Source: Variovorax sp. DXTD-1
Lineage (GTDB): Bacteria; Pseudomonadota; Gammaproteobacteria; Burkholderiales; Burkholderiaceae_C
Reading direction: 5' to 3'
DNA: 64,000 nucleotides
NCBI RefSeq assembly: GCF_003984625.1
Contig: NZ_RWKH01000012.1
Span: 1 to 64,000 of the forward strand
Shown here one piece after another: positions 27,133-39,006 of this stretch. Positions within the stretch are counted from its first letter, which is position 1. Every line of letters begins with the position of its first letter. The notes below the pieces were generated by a model. That model worked only from the letters and a program-made list of their open reading frames with translations, made no database searches and was not told the DNA's origin. The position numbers and the translations under genes were made by a program.

Positions 27133-28695
27133 ATGCTGACACTCACTTCCCCCCAGCTCGCCGCGCTCTGGCTCCAGGAGCGCGTGCAAGGTGCGCTGCA
27201 TGCGGACAGCCGGCCGGTGGGCGCCGGCGACGGCTTCATTGCCTGGCCCGGCGCCGCAACCGACGGGCGCAAGCACGTGGCGGCCGCACTGGCGCAAGGT
27301 GCAGCGGCCTGCCTGGTCGAGCACGAAGGCGTGGAAGCCTTCGGCTTCGACCAGGGCGAATTCAGCGACCGCATCGCAAGCTACCCGGGCCTGAAGGCCG
27401 CGACGGGCCCGATCGCCTCCGCGTTCTACGGCAACCCCTCGGCCGCGCTCGAACTGCTGGCCGTGACGGGCACCAACGGCAAGACGTCGACCGCATGGTG
27501 GCTGGCCGAAGCGCTGTCCACCTTGACCGTGCCCGGCGGCGTTCGCACCCTGCGGCTGGACGGCAGCGCCGAGCGCAGCGTGCCGTCGCCCTGCGCGGTC
27601 ATGGGCACGCTGGGCATCGGCGTGCCGCCGGAGCTCACCTACACCGGCCTCACCACACCCGATCCGGTCATGATGCAGCGCGAACTGCGCGCGCTGGTCG
27701 AACGCGGTTTCGGCGCCTGCGCCATTGAGGCATCGTCGATCGGCATTGCCGAGCGTCGGCTCGATGGCGCGCGCATTGCGGTGGCCGTGTTCACCAATTT
27801 CACGCAGGACCACCTCGATTACCACGGCAGCATGGAGGCCTACTGGGAAGCCAAGGCCGAGCTGTTTCGCTGGCCCGCACTGCGCGCCGCGGTGATCAAC
27901 ATCGACGACGTGCACGGCGCCAGCCTGTGCGCGAACCTGATCGAAGCCGGCGTCGGCGCGCTCGACGTCTGGACCGTTTCGGCCGCCGGCTCGCCGGCGC
28001 GGCTCATGGCGCGCGACGTCGGCTACGACGCGCAGGGGCTGCAGTTCTCGGTGGCCGAGCACGGCACCGATTCCGTGGAGCGCATCTCGACCGGGTTGAT
28101 CGGCCAGTACAACGTGGCCAACCTGCTGGGCGTGCTGGGCACGCTGCGCGCCTTGGGTCTTTCGCTCGCGCAGGCGGCGGCGGCCTGCGCCAACCTCGGC
28201 AGCGTGCCGGGCCGCATGGAGCGGGTGAGTGCCGGTGCGGGCGCGCCGCTGGCGGTGGTCGACTACGCCCACACGCCCGACGCGCTCGACAAGGCGCTGG
28301 CCGGCTTGCGCCCGCTCGCACAGCAGCGCGGCGGCGCGCTCTGGTGCCTGTTCGGCTGCGGCGGCGACCGCGACCCGATCAAGCGCCCGATGATGGCCGC
28401 GGTGGCCGAGCGCCAGGCCGACCGCGTGATCGTGACCAGCGACAACCCGCGCAGCGAAAACCCCGACGCGATCATCAGTCAGATGCTGCTCGGCCTCTCG
28501 CGTCCCGAAGCAGCCCAGGTGCAGCCCGACCGTGCGGCCGCCATTGCCGACGCCATTGCGCAGGCCGCGCCGCAAGACGTGGTGCTCATCGCAGGCAAGG
28601 GCCATGAAGCCTGGCAGGAAATTGCCGGCCAGCGCATTCCGTTCTCCGACCGGGCCCACGCGCAGGATGCGCTCGCCCAGCGAGGTGCCGCATGA
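27133..28695 (+). CDS. murE: UDP-MurNAc-L-Ala-D-Glu:meso-DAP ligase
   Basis: A 520-residue Mur ligase. ATP site: VTGTNGKTSTAWW. The DNPR motif (in TSDNPRSENPDAI) is the meso-DAP selectivity signature; with dapF and mpl it shows DAP-type peptidoglycan. C-terminal Mur domain: DYAHTPDALDKAL. It overlaps murF by 4 bp (ATGA). Confidence 0.97.
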   Translation: MLTLTSPQLAALWLQERVQGALHADSRPVGAGDGFIAWPGAATDGRKHVAAALAQGAAACLVEHEGVEAFGFDQGEFSDRIASYPGLKAATGPIASAFYGNPSAALELLAVTGTNGKTSTAWWLAEALSTLTVPGGVRTLRLDGSAERSVPSPCAVMGTLGIGVPPELTYTGLTTPDPVMMQRELRALVERGFGACAIEASSIGIAERRLDGARIAVAVFTNFTQDHLDYHGSMEAYWEAKAELFRWPALRAAVINIDDVHGASLCANLIEAGVGALDVWTVSAAGSPARLMARDVGYDAQGLQFSVAEHGTDSVERISTGLIGQYNVANLLGVLGTLRALGLSLAQAAAACANLGSVPGRMERVSAGAGAPLAVVDYAHTPDALDKALAGLRPLAQQRGGALWCLFGCGGDRDPIKRPMMAAVAERQADRVIVTSDNPRSENPDAIISQMLLGLSRPEAAQVQPDRAAAIADAIAQAAPQDVVLIAGKGHEAWQEIAGQRIPFSDRAHAQDALAQRGAA

Positions 28696-30134
28696 GCGAT
28701 TCGACGCCGATGATGTTCACGCTCGCCCAGGCGCAGCAATGGATTCCCGGTTCGCGCCTGGTGGGCGACGCCGAAACCACCATTGCCCGCGTCCACACCG
28801 ACACCCGCACGCTTTCCGAGGGCGATTTGTTCGTGGCGCTCAAGGGCGAGCGCTTCGACGCCAACGAATTCCTGGCCGATGCCAAGGCGCGTGGCGCCGT
28901 TGCCGCCATTGCGCACCATGGCCTGGAGGCTGCAGGCCTGGCCGGTCTCGAGGTGCCCGATTCGCTCGCGGCGCTCGGCGCGCTGGGCGCGCATTGGCGC
29001 GCGCAGTTCGATCTGCCGCTGATCGCCGTGACAGGCAGCAACGGCAAGACCACGGTCACGCAAATGATCGCGGCCATCCTGGTCGCCTTCAGGGCCGACC
29101 GCGCCTTGGCGACGGCCGGCAATTTCAACAACGAGATCGGCGTGCCGCTGACGCTGCTGCGCCTGCGGGCCAAGCACCAGCATGCAGTGGTCGAGCTGGG
29201 CATGAACCACCCGGGCGAGATTGCGCGCCTGGCCGCCATTGCGCGCCCGACCATTGCGCTGGTGAACAACGCCCAGCGCGAACACCTCGAGTTCATGGCC
29301 ACCGTCGATGCGGTGGCGCGCGAAAACGGCGCGGTGTTTTCCTTCTTGCCGGAGGGCGGCACCGCCGTGTTCCCGCATGCCGACGAGTTCACGCCGCTGT
29401 GGAACGACATGGCACGTGACGGCGCATCGCCCCGCTGCATGACCTTCGGCGAGCAGGCGGACGCCGATATTTCGCTGGTCCGCGCCGACTGGGGGCATGG
29501 CGCCTGGCAGGTCGGCATTCGCACGCCGCTGGGCGACTTCGATGCGAGCCTGCACATTGCGGGCCGGCACAACGTCGTCAATGCGCTTGCGGCCACCGCC
29601 TGCGCGCTCGCGGCCGGCGTATCGCTCGACACCATTGCCGCGGGCCTCACCAAATTCGAACCGGTGAAGGGCCGCTCCAAGGCGAGCGAGGTCGTGCTGC
29701 CCGGCGGGCATTCGCTCACGCTCGTGGACGACACCTACAACGCGAATCCCGATTCCGTGCGCGCCGCCATCGATGTGCTCGCGGCGCTGCCGGGACCGCG
29801 CCTGCTGGTGCTGGGCGACATGGGCGAAGTCGGCGACCACGCGCTCGAATTTCATACCGAGGTGGGCGACTGGGCGCGGCAGCGCGGCATCGAGGCCGTG
29901 TACGCGCTGGGTGCCGAAACGGCGCACAGCGTTGCTGCATTCGGCGGTGGAAGCAGCGGCAACGACGGGCGGCATTTCGCGGAGATCGATGCGCTCAACG
30001 CGGCCGTGCTCGCGCGCTTGCCGCAGGTCGGCAGCGTGCTGGTCAAGGGCTCGCGCTTCATGAAGATGGAGCGGGTGGTGCAGGCCATCGAGCAATCACG
30101 ACAACAACAAAAGGAGGCCGGTCATGACGCATGA
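28692..30134 (+). CDS. murF: UDP-MurNAc-tripeptide:D-Ala-D-Ala ligase
   Basis: A 480-residue Mur ligase adding D-Ala-D-Ala. ATP site: VTGSNGKTTVTQMIA. NNEIGVPLTLL and ELGMNHPGEIARL are MurF-typical, and DDTYNANPDSVRAA marks the C-terminal domain. mraY follows after 15 nt. Confidence 0.97.
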   Translation: MSDSTPMMFTLAQAQQWIPGSRLVGDAETTIARVHTDTRTLSEGDLFVALKGERFDANEFLADAKARGAVAAIAHHGLEAAGLAGLEVPDSLAALGALGAHWRAQFDLPLIAVTGSNGKTTVTQMIAAILVAFRADRALATAGNFNNEIGVPLTLLRLRAKHQHAVVELGMNHPGEIARLAAIARPTIALVNNAQREHLEFMATVDAVARENGAVFSFLPEGGTAVFPHADEFTPLWNDMARDGASPRCMTFGEQADADISLVRADWGHGAWQVGIRTPLGDFDASLHIAGRHNVVNALAATACALAAGVSLDTIAAGLTKFEPVKGRSKASEVVLPGGHSLTLVDDTYNANPDSVRAAIDVLAALPGPRLLVLGDMGEVGDHALEFHTEVGDWARQRGIEAVYALGAETAHSVAAFGGGSSGNDGRHFAEIDALNAAVLARLPQVGSVLVKGSRFMKMERVVQAIEQSRQQQKEAGHDA

Positions 30135-30149
30135 GCCGCGCAAGACAAC

Positions 30150-31328
30150 ATGCTGATGAGCCTGGCCCAATGGCTGCAAACACTTTCGCCCGAGTTCGGG
30201 TTTTTGCGCGTTTTTCAGTACCTCACCTTCCGTGCGCTGATGGCTTCGCTCACCGCATTGGTGGTCGGCCTGGTCGCCGGTCCGTATGTGATCCGTCGTC
30301 TTGCCGCTTTGAAGATCGGCCAGCCGGTGCGCGGCTACGGCATGGAAACGCACCTGACCAAGAGCGGCACGCCCACCATGGGCGGCGTGCTGGTGCTGTT
30401 TGCCATTGCATTCGCCACGCTGCTGTGGTTCGACCTGTCGAACCGGTTCGTCTGGATCGTGCTGTGGGTGACGATGGGCTTCGGCGCCATCGGCTGGGTC
30501 GACGACTGGCGCAAGGTGGTGCGCAAGGACCCCGAAGGCATGCGCTCGCGCGAGAAGTACTTCTGGCAGTCGGTGGTCGGCCTGATCGCCGGCTTCTACC
30601 TGCTCTTCAGCATTTCGGAAAGCTCGAACTGGCGCGTGCTGCAGCTGTTCTTCGCCTGGGTGCAGTCGGGCTTCGACCTCGACTTTCCGCCGAAGATCAA
30701 TCTGCTGGTGCCCTTCTTCAAGGAAGTGAGCTATCCGCTCGGCGGCATCGGCTTTGTGGTGCTGACCTACCTGGTGATCGTGGGCGCGAGCAATGCCGTC
30801 AACCTGACCGACGGCCTGGACGGCCTGGCGATCATGCCGGTGGTGATGGTGGGCTCGGCGCTGGGCGTGTTCGCCTATGTCACCGGCAGCGCCGTGTATT
30901 CCAAGTACCTGCTGTTCCCCAACATTCCAGGATCGGGCGAGCTGCTGGTGTTCTGCTCGGCCATGGCCGGCGCGGGGCTGGCGTTTCTCTGGTTCAACAC
31001 CCATCCGGCGCAGGTCTTCATGGGCGACGTGGGCGCGCTGGCGCTTGGCGGCGCGCTGGGCACCATTGCGGTCATCGTGCGCCAGGAGATCGTGTTCTTC
31101 ATTATGGGCGGCATCTTCGTGGTCGAGGCGATCTCGGTCATGGCGCAGGTCATGTACTTCAAGTACACCAAGAAGCGCTACGGCGAGGGCCGGCGCGTGC
31201 TCAAGATGGCGCCGCTGCACCACCACTTCGAGAAGAGCGGTTGGCGCGAGACGCAGGTCGTGGTGCGCTTCTGGATCATCACGATGCTGCTGTGCCTCGT
31301 GGGTCTTTCAACGCTGAAGCTGCGGTAA
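30150..31328 (+). CDS. mraY: Phospho-MurNAc-pentapeptide translocase
   Basis: A 392-residue integral membrane enzyme with about ten helices that makes lipid I. Family motifs include GTPTMGG, the Asp pair in [33 protein letters not shown] and [13 protein letters not shown]. It is somewhat longer than the usual 360 residues because of a loop around residues 150-195. Confidence 0.97.
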   Translation: MLMSLAQWLQTLSPEFGFLRVFQYLTFRALMASLTALVVGLVAGPYVIRRLAALKIGQPVRGYGMETHLTKSGTPTMGGVLVLFAIAFATLLWFDLSNRFVWIVLWVTMGFGAIGWVDDWRKVVRKDPEGMRSREKYFWQSVVGLIAGFYLLFSISESSNWRVLQLFFAWVQSGFDLDFPPKINLLVPFFKEVSYPLGGIGFVVLTYLVIVGASNAVNLTDGLDGLAIMPVVMVGSALGVFAYVTGSAVYSKYLLFPNIPGSGELLVFCSAMAGAGLAFLWFNTHPAQVFMGDVGALALGGALGTIAVIVRQEIVFFIMGGIFVVEAISVMAQVMYFKYTKKRYGEGRRVLKMAPLHHHFEKSGWRETQVVVRFWIITMLLCLVGLSTLKLR

Positions 31329-31335
31329 CGGGCAC

Positions 31336-33429
31336 ATGCGACACCTGAAAGACCTCCCCGTATTGATACTCGGCCTTGGTGCGTCCGGGCTGGCGATGGC
31401 GCGCTGGTGCGCACGCCACGGCGCGCAGGTGACCGTGGCCGATACGCGCGAGGCGCCCGCGCTGCTTGCAACGCTGCGGGCGGAACTGCCCGACGTGGCG
31501 TTCGCCGGCGGACCGTTCTCGGCCGCGCTGATCGAAGGCACGCCGATCCGGGCCGTCTTCCGTTCGCCGGGCCTGTCGCCTGCGACCATCGCACCGGTCG
31601 CCGATGCTGCGCGCGCCGTGGGGCTGCCGGTTGGCGGCGAGCTCGACCTCTTTGCGCGTGCGCTGCAGGATTTGCGAACGGTCGAAGTGCCAGTCGTGGA
31701 AGCGGAGCCCGAAGTGGAAGCACCGGAGCAGCCTGAGGCGCAGGCCGAATTGGCCTTGGAGGTGGAACCGCCTGCGGCTGCACCTGTCGTGGGTGAAGTC
31801 GCCGAAGCGGCCGAAGCAACGGACGCAATCGAAGCTCCGGCAGCATCCGAGGCAGCGAAAGCGCCGGCCGAGCCGACGACCGATGGCGAGCCCGCGGCAA
31901 CCCCCGCGATGGCGGAAGCGATGCAGCGCGATCCTTCGCTGAGTGTTCCTGTGTCGCAGCCTTCGGACGAAGCACCGAACGCAGAAACACCGAACGCAGA
32001 GACACCCGAACCGCCTGAAGCGCCCGCCCCATCGCCGGCGCCCGCCACCGTTTCGCGGCTGCCGAGCACCGGCAAGCCCTACGTGCCTACCGCAGCCAAG
32101 GAAGCGGCCGAGTTCGTCGCCAAGATTGCCGAGCTCGCCGCCTCCAACCCGGCTTCCGCCGCCGTCGAGGAAGAGCCGACCGCCCAGCTCCCATTGGTGC
32201 CGATCGAAGAGCCGCCGGCACCGAAGGGCTACACGCCCGCCGTGCTTGCCATCACCGGCACCAACGGCAAGACCACGGTCACCGCGCTCGCCGGTCAACT
32301 GGTCGAGCGTGCGGGCAAGACCGTGGCGGTGGCGGGCAACATCGGCCCGACGCTGCTCGACACTCTGGCTGCGCACATCGACGCGGAGACGCTGCCTGAG
32401 GTGTGGGTGCTCGAACTCTCGAGCTTCCAGCTCGACGGCGTGCAGGGCTTCGAGCCCACGGCCGCAACGGTGCTCAACCTCACGCAGGACCATCTCGACT
32501 GGCACGGCGACATGCCCGCGTATGCGTCCGCCAAGGCCCGCATCTTCGGCGCGCAGGGCCTCATGGTGCTGAACCGCGACGACCCGGGCGTGATGGCGAT
32601 GCTGCCCGCGCCCGTCAGGGCGAAGCTGCAGCGCCCGCAGATCCGCACGCACATCACCTTCGGCAGCGTGATGCCGCTACGCCCGGGCGACTACGGCATC
32701 GAGCGCGTCAACGGCATGGCCTGGCTGGTGCGCGCATTGGAAGCCGACGAGACGCAAAAGCGCAAGCGCGGCGCGGTGGTGGAAGAAGAAATCTTCCTTC
32801 AGCGCCTGATGCCTGCTGACGCCTTGCGCATCCGCGGGCGCCACAACGCCATGAACGCATTGGCGGCGCTTGCGCTCGCCAGCGCCGCCGACTGTCCGCT
32901 CGGCCCCATGCTCTACGGCCTGCGCGAATACCGCGGCGAGCCGCACCGCGTCGAATCGATCGCGCTGGTGGACGATGTCGAATATTTCGACGACAGCAAG
33001 GGCACCAACGTTGGTGCCACGGTCGCGGCCCTGAGCGGCCTGGGCGAGGACCGGCGCGTGGTTGTCATCCTCGGCGGCGAAGGCAAGGGCCAGGACTTCG
33101 AGCCGCTGGCCGAACCGGTGCGCCAGTTTGCGCGCGCCGTGGTGCTCATCGGCCGCGACGCGCCGCTGATCGAGCAGGCGCTGGCCTCCACCGGCGTCTC
33201 GCTGATGCATGCGGGCTCGATGGAAGAAGCCGTCAACCTGGCCGCCGCGCGCGCCAACCCCGGCGATGCCGTGCTGCTGTCACCGGCCTGTGCGAGCTTC
33301 GACATGTTCAAGGACTACGAACACCGCGCGGCGGTGTTCCGCGAGGCCGTGCAGACGCTCGCGGACAACCCGCGCGAAGCTGCCTCGTCATCGAATGATT
33401 CCGACTTTTCCTCGGGAGACCCGGTTTGA
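31336..33429 (+). CDS. murD: UDP-MurNAc-L-Ala:D-Glu ligase MurD with a large internal insertion
   Basis: A 697-residue MurD; the usual size is about 440-500. The N-terminal Rossmann domain ([20 protein letters not shown]) runs to about residue 115. Residues about 116-296 are a Glu/Pro/Ala-rich low-complexity segment with a repeated NAETP. The ATP-binding domain then starts normally with [13 protein letters not shown] and ELSSFQLDG, and the C-terminal domain has [10 protein letters not shown]. The insertion falls at the N/central domain junction and is in frame, so the enzyme is probably active. A short Ser/Asp-rich tail ends the protein. It is coupled to ftsW by TTGA. Confidence 0.95.
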   Translation: MRHLKDLPVLILGLGASGLAMARWCARHGAQVTVADTREAPALLATLRAELPDVAFAGGPFSAALIEGTPIRAVFRSPGLSPATIAPVADAARAVGLPVGGELDLFARALQDLRTVEVPVVEAEPEVEAPEQPEAQAELALEVEPPAAAPVVGEVAEAAEATDAIEAPAASEAAKAPAEPTTDGEPAATPAMAEAMQRDPSLSVPVSQPSDEAPNAETPNAETPEPPEAPAPSPAPATVSRLPSTGKPYVPTAAKEAAEFVAKIAELAASNPASAAVEEEPTAQLPLVPIEEPPAPKGYTPAVLAITGTNGKTTVTALAGQLVERAGKTVAVAGNIGPTLLDTLAAHIDAETLPEVWVLELSSFQLDGVQGFEPTAATVLNLTQDHLDWHGDMPAYASAKARIFGAQGLMVLNRDDPGVMAMLPAPVRAKLQRPQIRTHITFGSVMPLRPGDYGIERVNGMAWLVRALEADETQKRKRGAVVEEEIFLQRLMPADALRIRGRHNAMNALAALALASAADCPLGPMLYGLREYRGEPHRVESIALVDDVEYFDDSKGTNVGATVAALSGLGEDRRVVVILGGEGKGQDFEPLAEPVRQFARAVVLIGRDAPLIEQALASTGVSLMHAGSMEEAVNLAAARANPGDAVLLSPACASFDMFKDYEHRAAVFREAVQTLADNPREAASSSNDSDFSSGDPV

Positions 33430-34724
33430 ACACCACAGCCGCCGGCGCCACGCCCAACGCCAAGCCCACCCGTTTCGGTGGCTGGTTCGGTCGCGCGCGC
33501 AGCGGCATCGACGCCTTGCCCATGCACCTGCCGGTGCGGCTGGGCGGCGCCGGCGTTACGCAGACCAAGGCCACGCCAATGCGCGTGCTGGGTTTCGACC
33601 AGGCACTGGTCTGGGTCACCGTTGCGCTGCTCACCTGGGGCCTGGTGATGGTGTATTCGGCCTCCATTGCCCTGCCCGATAACCCGCGCTTTGCGCGCGC
33701 GGGCTACGGCCCGGTGTTCTTCCTCACGCGGCATGCGGCGTCGGTGGCGGTGGCGTTCATCGCGGCGCTGCTCGCCTTCCAGATTCCCATGAAGACCTGG
33801 GAGCGCTCCGCACCCTGGCTCTTCGTGGCCTCGTTGCTGCTGCTGGTGGCGGTGCTCATTCCGCACATCGGCATCAACGTGAACGGCGCGCGGCGCTGGT
33901 TGCCGCTGGGCTTCATGCGCTTTCAGCCGTCCGAGCTCGCCAAGCTCGCGATGGTGCTCTATGCCGCCAGCTACATGGTGCGCAAGATGGAGATCAAGGA
34001 GCGCTTCTTCCGCGCGGTGCTGCCGATGGGCATTGCGGTGGTGGTGGTCGGCATGCTGGTGATGGCCGAGCCCGACATGGGCGCCTTCATGGTGATTGCC
34101 GTGATTGCCATGGGCATCCTGTTCCTGGGCGGCGTGAACGCGCGCATGTTCTTCGTCATTGCCGCGCTGGTGGTGGTGGCCTTCGGCACCATCGTGGCCA
34201 GCAGCCCGTGGCGGCGAGAGCGCATCTTTGCGTACCTCGACCCGTGGAGCGAGGAGCATGCGCTGGGCAAGGGCTACCAGCTCTCGCACTCGCTCATCGC
34301 CATCGGCCGCGGCGAGATCTTCGGCGTGGGGCTGGGCGGCAGCGTCGAAAAGCTGCATTGGCTGCCCGAGGCGCACACCGACTTCCTCTTGGCCGTGATC
34401 GGCGAGGAGTTCGGCCTGGTCGGCGTGCTGCTGATCATCGGCCTGTTCCTCTGGCTGACCCGCCGCATCATGCACATCGGCCGGCAAGCGATTGCGCTGG
34501 ACCGCGTGTTCTCGGGTCTCGTGGCACAGGGCGTGGGCGTGTGGATCGGCTTCCAGGCTTTCATCAACATGGGCGTGAACCTGGGCGCGCTGCCCACCAA
34601 GGGGCTGACCTTGCCTCTGATGAGCTTCGGCGGTTCGGCCATCCTGATGAACCTGGTGGCGCTGGCCGTGGTGCTGCGCATCGATTATGAGAACCGCGTT
34701 CTCATGCGCGGAGGCCGCATATGA
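33426..34724 (+). CDS. ftsW: Septal peptidoglycan polymerase FtsW (SEDS)
   Basis: A 432-residue SEDS glycosyltransferase with about ten membrane helices. Motifs include [44 protein letters not shown] and [16 protein letters not shown] 33426 overlaps the murD stop (TTGA), with GGGAG 7 nt upstream, and gives an N-terminal cytoplasmic extension of about 55 residues. It is coupled to murG by ATGA. Confidence 0.95.
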   Translation: MNTTAAGATPNAKPTRFGGWFGRARSGIDALPMHLPVRLGGAGVTQTKATPMRVLGFDQALVWVTVALLTWGLVMVYSASIALPDNPRFARAGYGPVFFLTRHAASVAVAFIAALLAFQIPMKTWERSAPWLFVASLLLLVAVLIPHIGINVNGARRWLPLGFMRFQPSELAKLAMVLYAASYMVRKMEIKERFFRAVLPMGIAVVVVGMLVMAEPDMGAFMVIAVIAMGILFLGGVNARMFFVIAALVVVAFGTIVASSPWRRERIFAYLDPWSEEHALGKGYQLSHSLIAIGRGEIFGVGLGGSVEKLHWLPEAHTDFLLAVIGEEFGLVGVLLIIGLFLWLTRRIMHIGRQAIALDRVFSGLVAQGVGVWIGFQAFINMGVNLGALPTKGLTLPLMSFGGSAILMNLVALAVVLRIDYENRVLMRGGRI

Positions 34725-35785
34725 CAGGCCGCACAGCACTCGTCATGGCCGGCGGAACGGGCGGCCACATCTTTCCGGGACTCGCGGTGGCCGAGGCCCT
34801 GCGCGAGCGCGGCTGGCGCGTGCACTGGCTGGGCGCGCCCGGCAGCATGGAAGAGAAGCTGGTGCCGCCGCGTGGCTTCGCTTTCGAGCCGGTCCAGTTC
34901 GGCGGCGTGCGCGGCAAGGGGCCGCTCACGCTGTTCCTGCTGCCGCTGCGGCTCCTGCGGGCTTTCTGGCAAAGCCTTGGCGTGGTGCGCCGAGTCAAGC
35001 CCGACGTCGTGGTGGGCCTTGGCGGCTACATCACCTTTCCAGGGGGAATGATGAGCGTGCTGCTCAACAAGCCGCTGGTGCTGCACGAACAGAATTCGGT
35101 TGCCGGCCTCGCCAACAAGGTGCTCGCGGGCGTGGCCGATCGGGTGTTCACGGCTTTCCCCAATGTGCTGAAGAAGGCGCAGTGGGTGGGCAATCCGCTG
35201 CGAGCGGCGTTCACCTCGCAACCTGCGCCGGCCGCGCGCTTTGCAGGCCGCAGCGGGCCGCTGCGGCTCTTGGTGGTCGGCGGCAGCCTGGGCGCCAAGG
35301 CGCTCAACGCCGTGGTGCCTCAGGCGCTCGCGCGCATCGAGCCGGGCATGCGCCCCACGGTGCTGCACCAGAGCGGCGCCAGGCAGATCGACGAGCTGCG
35401 CGCCAACTACGCCGCCGCCGGCGTCGAGGGCGAGCTCACACCGTTCATCGAAGACACCGCGCAGGCCTATGCCGACGCCGACATCATCGTCGCGCGTGCC
35501 GGGGCCAGCACCGTCACAGAAATCGCGGCCGTCGGCGCAGCAGCGCTGTTCGTGCCTTTTCCTTCGGCGGTCGACGACCACCAGACCACCAACGCGCGCT
35601 TCCTCGTCGATGCGGGCGGCGGCTGGCTGGTGCAGCAGACCGACCTCACTCCTGAATTGCTGGCTGACTTGCTACAGAAAACCGAGCGCACCGCGCTGAT
35701 CGAAAAGGCCGCCAAGGCCAAAACCATGCAGAAGACCGAAGCCGTGGAAGCGGTCGTCCGCGCCTGCGAGGAGCTTGCCAGATGA
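34721..35785 (+). CDS. murG: Lipid II synthase MurG
   Basis: A 354-residue GT-B glycosyltransferase making lipid II. It has the N-terminal [16 protein letters not shown] loop, [28 protein letters not shown] and the UDP-GlcNAc site [20 protein letters not shown] Shine-Dalgarno lies 6 nt before ATG 34721. It is coupled on both sides by ATGA. Confidence 0.97.
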   Translation: MTGRTALVMAGGTGGHIFPGLAVAEALRERGWRVHWLGAPGSMEEKLVPPRGFAFEPVQFGGVRGKGPLTLFLLPLRLLRAFWQSLGVVRRVKPDVVVGLGGYITFPGGMMSVLLNKPLVLHEQNSVAGLANKVLAGVADRVFTAFPNVLKKAQWVGNPLRAAFTSQPAPAARFAGRSGPLRLLVVGGSLGAKALNAVVPQALARIEPGMRPTVLHQSGARQIDELRANYAAAGVEGELTPFIEDTAQAYADADIIVARAGASTVTEIAAVGAAALFVPFPSAVDDHQTTNARFLVDAGGGWLVQQTDLTPELLADLLQKTERTALIEKAAKAKTMQKTEAVEAVVRACEELAR

Positions 35786-37224
35786 AGCACGCGATTCGTC
35801 ATATTCACTTTGTGGGCGTCGGCGGCTCGGGCATGAGCGGCATTGCCGAAGTGTTGCTGAACCTGGGCTACCGCATCACGGGTTCCGACCTGGCCGACAG
35901 CGCCACGCTGCGCCGGCTCGCGAGCCTGGGCATCGGTACCTTCGTGGGCCACGCGGCCGCGCACATCGAAGGCGCCGACGCAGTGGTGACCTCCACGGCG
36001 GTGCAGTCCGACAACCCCGAGGTGCTCGCCGCGCGCGAGAAGCGCATTCCCGTGGTGCCGCGCGCCATGATGCTGGCCGAGCTGATGCGCCTGAAGCAGG
36101 GCATCGCGATTGCGGGCACGCACGGCAAGACCACCACCACCAGCCTGGTGGCGAGCGTGCTCGAAGCCGCGGGGCTCGACCCGACCTTCGTCATCGGCGG
36201 CCGCCTGAACAGCGCCGGCGCCAACGCACAGCTCGGCAGCGGCGACTACATCGTGGTGGAGGCCGACGAGTCGGACGCTTCGTTCCTGAACCTGCTGCCG
36301 GTGATGGCGGTGGTCACGAACATCGATGCCGACCACATGGAAACCTACGGGCACGACTTCGCGAAGCTCAAGAAGGCGTTCGTCGACTTCCTGCACCGCA
36401 TGCCGTTCTACGGCGTGGCCATCCTGTGCACCGACGATCCGGCGGTGCGCGACATCGTGGGCGAGGTCACCTGCCCGGTGACGAGCTACGGCTTCGACGA
36501 AGGCGCCCAGGTGCGCGCGGTCGACGTGCGCGCCGTGGGCGCGCAGATGCATTTCACGGCGCAGCGCCGCAATGGCGTCACGCTGCCCGACCTGCCCATC
36601 GTGCTCAACTTGCCTGGCGAGCACAACGTGCGCAATGCGCTCTCCGTGATCGCTGTGGCGGTGGAGCTCGGTATTCCCGACGAAGCGGTGCAGCGCGGGC
36701 TGGCCGGCTTCAAGGGCGTGGGCCGCCGCTTCCAGAGCTACGGCGATGTGGCCGTGCAGGGGCAGGCCGGCGTGGACGCGCCGGGCACCTTCACCGTGAT
36801 CGACGATTACGGTCATCACCCGGTCGAGATGGCCGCGACCATTGCCGCCGCGCGCGGCGCCTTCCCGGGCCGCCGGCTGGTGCTGGCCTTCCAGCCGCAC
36901 CGCTTCACCCGCACGCGCGACTGCTTCGAGGACTTCGTCAAGGTCATCGGCAACGCCGACGCGGTGCTGCTGGGCGAGGTCTACGCCGCCGGCGAGCCGC
37001 CCATCGTGGCGGCCGACGGCCGATCACTGGCGCGTGCACTGCGCGTGGCCGGCAAGGTAGAGCCGGTGTTCGTCGACGAGATCAGCGAGATGCCCCAGGC
37101 GATCTTGGACAACGCGCGCGCCGGCGACGTGGTGCTTTGCATGGGCGCGGGCTCCATCGGGGCGGTGCCGGGCAAGGTTGTCGAAATTGCCACCGCAGCG
37201 GGCGGCGCGGAGGTTACCCAATGA
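35782..37224 (+). CDS. murC: UDP-MurNAc:L-alanine ligase
   Basis: A 480-residue Mur ligase. It has an N-terminal [19 protein letters not shown] dinucleotide-like loop, the ATP site [29 protein letters not shown], and the C-terminal [18 protein letters not shown]. It is distinct from the paralogous Mpl at 59.5 kb. It overlaps murG and ddl by ATGA. Confidence 0.97.
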   Translation: MKHAIRHIHFVGVGGSGMSGIAEVLLNLGYRITGSDLADSATLRRLASLGIGTFVGHAAAHIEGADAVVTSTAVQSDNPEVLAAREKRIPVVPRAMMLAELMRLKQGIAIAGTHGKTTTTSLVASVLEAAGLDPTFVIGGRLNSAGANAQLGSGDYIVVEADESDASFLNLLPVMAVVTNIDADHMETYGHDFAKLKKAFVDFLHRMPFYGVAILCTDDPAVRDIVGEVTCPVTSYGFDEGAQVRAVDVRAVGAQMHFTAQRRNGVTLPDLPIVLNLPGEHNVRNALSVIAVAVELGIPDEAVQRGLAGFKGVGRRFQSYGDVAVQGQAGVDAPGTFTVIDDYGHHPVEMAATIAAARGAFPGRRLVLAFQPHRFTRTRDCFEDFVKVIGNADAVLLGEVYAAGEPPIVAADGRSLARALRVAGKVEPVFVDEISEMPQAILDNARAGDVVLCMGAGSIGAVPGKVVEIATAAGGAEVTQ

Positions 37225-38192
37225 CTCTTCAAGATCCAAAACAATTCGGCAAGGTGGCCGTGCTGTTCGGCGGAAGCTCCGCCGAACGCGAAATTTCGCT
37301 CTTGTCCGGTGCCGGCGTGCTCGAGGCGCTGCGTTCGCGCGGTGTCGATGCGCATGCTTTCGATCCGTCCGAGCGCGATCTCGTCGAGCTCAGGCGCGAA
37401 GGTTTTGCGCGCTGCTTCATCGCGCTGCACGGCCGGCACGGCGAAGACGGCACGGTGCAGGGCGCGCTCGAGCTGCTCGGCATTCCCTACACCGGCTCGG
37501 GCGTGATGGCGTCGAGCGTGGCCATGGACAAGGTCATGACCAAGCGCATCTGGCAGGCCGACGGCCTGCCGACGCCGAAATACGTGCGCCTGGCTTTCGA
37601 CCAGCAGAGCCGCGAGCAGGTTCGCGCCGTGCCCGATGTGCTGGGCCTGCCGCTGATCGTGAAGCCGCCGCGCGAGGGTTCCTCCATCGGCGTGACCAAG
37701 GTCGAGGGCTATTCGCAAATGCAGGACGCGGTGACGCTTTCGGCCAAGTACGACGCCGACGTGCTGTGCGAGGAATTCATCGAAGGCGAGGAAGTGACCT
37801 GCGCCGTGCTCGGCCAGGGGCTCGATGCGCGCGCGCTGCCCGTGGTGCGCATTGCCGCACCCGAAGGCGCCTACGACTACCAGAACAAGTACTTCACCGA
37901 CGACGTGAAGTACCACTGCCCGAGCGGCCTGCCCGAAGCCGAGGAGCACGAGATCCAGCGCATCACGCTGGCCGCGTACCACACGCTCGGTTGCCGCGGC
38001 TGGGGCCGTGCCGACGTGATGATTCGCGCGAGCGACCGCAAGCCCTTCCTGCTCGAGATGAACACCTCGCCCGGCATGACCAGCCATTCGCTGGTGCCCA
38101 TGTCGGCGCGCGCATCGGGCATTGCCTACGAAGACCTGTGCCTGCGCGTGCTGGCCTCGGCTTCGCTGGATGCCGCGGGAGGAGCGCAATAG
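37221..38192 (+). CDS. ddl: D-alanine:D-alanine ligase
   Basis: A 323-residue ATP-grasp ligase. It has [17 protein letters not shown] at the N-terminus, [45 protein letters not shown], and the catalytic [15 protein letters not shown]. Position between murC and ftsQ is typical of DdlB. The ATGA overlap with murC supports ATG 37221. Confidence 0.97.
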   Translation: MTLQDPKQFGKVAVLFGGSSAEREISLLSGAGVLEALRSRGVDAHAFDPSERDLVELRREGFARCFIALHGRHGEDGTVQGALELLGIPYTGSGVMASSVAMDKVMTKRIWQADGLPTPKYVRLAFDQQSREQVRAVPDVLGLPLIVKPPREGSSIGVTKVEGYSQMQDAVTLSAKYDADVLCEEFIEGEEVTCAVLGQGLDARALPVVRIAAPEGAYDYQNKYFTDDVKYHCPSGLPEAEEHEIQRITLAAYHTLGCRGWGRADVMIRASDRKPFLLEMNTSPGMTSHSLVPMSARASGIAYEDLCLRVLASASLDAAGGAQ

Positions 38193-38194
38193 CC

Positions 38195-38983
38195 ATGGCC
38201 GACAGCATCCAGGCGCCGTTCGACGTCAAGCTCATGAACATCGTCTCGAACCTCGCGTTCGCGGTGGTGGCAATCATGCTGCTTGCGGCGGGCGCATGGT
38301 GGGTGCTGCGGCAGCCGTTCTTTCCCATTGCCGGCATCAAGGTCGACGGCGACGTGACGCACAACAATGAAGTGACGCTGCGCGCCAACGTGGCGCCCCA
38401 GCTTTCGGGCAACTTCTTCACGGTCGATCTCGCCCGCGCGAGAACGGCCTTCGAGTCGGTGCCCTGGGTGCGCAAGGCGGTGGTGCGGCGCGAGTTTCCG
38501 AGCAAGCTGCGCGTCACCCTGACAGAGCAGGTGCCCGTGGCCAATTGGGGCGACGAAGCGGGCTCGAAGCTGATCAACAGCTTTGGCGATGTGTTCGAAG
38601 CCAACGTGGCCGAGGTGGACGACCGCCTGCCGCGGCTCGATGGCCCCATCGAGCAGGCCGGGCAGGTGCTGGGCATGTACCGCGTGATTGCGCCGATCTT
38701 CCAGCCGTATGACTTCAGCGTCGACGAGCTCACGCTTTCGAGCCGGGGCAGCTGGAAGGTGGTGCTGAACAGCGGCGCCGAAATCGAGCTTGGCCGCGGG
38801 CAGCCCGAAGAGGTGGCCGCCCGCGCGCAACGTTTCCTGAAAACCGTGACCCAGGTCGCGGGCCAATACCACCGCACCGCGGCGGATGTCGAAGGGGCCG
38901 ATCTGCGCCACAACGATGCCTACGCGTTGCGCCTTCGTGGCGTCACCACGGTCGTTACCGACCCGAAGACCAAGAAGAAGTAA
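38195..38983 (+). CDS. ftsQ: Cell division protein FtsQ
   Basis: A 262-residue bitopic protein. A membrane helix (about residues 16-36) is followed by the POTRA domain (FFPIAGIKVDGDVTHNNEVTL), the beta domain and a Lys-rich C-terminus (TDPKTKKK). It is the scaffold of the FtsQLB complex. GGGAGGAG lies upstream within the ddl end; spacing to ddl is 2 nt. Confidence 0.95.
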   Translation: MADSIQAPFDVKLMNIVSNLAFAVVAIMLLAAGAWWVLRQPFFPIAGIKVDGDVTHNNEVTLRANVAPQLSGNFFTVDLARARTAFESVPWVRKAVVRREFPSKLRVTLTEQVPVANWGDEAGSKLINSFGDVFEANVAEVDDRLPRLDGPIEQAGQVLGMYRVIAPIFQPYDFSVDELTLSSRGSWKVVLNSGAEIELGRGQPEEVAARAQRFLKTVTQVAGQYHRTAADVEGADLRHNDAYALRLRGVTTVVTDPKTKKK

Positions 38984-39006
38984 ATAGCGAATACCGAGGA
39001 CATTCA

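Noticed and set aside
24953..27142. A 729-codon minus-strand open frame opposite ftsL-ftsI.
   Set aside because: No family motifs and a composition typical of antisense shadow; the plus strand carries intact FtsL and FtsI.
35775..37220. A plus-strand frame fused upstream to ddl, giving an 805-residue product.
   Set aside because: The upstream part is an off-frame translation of murC; ddl begins at ATG 37221 with its own conserved N-terminus.
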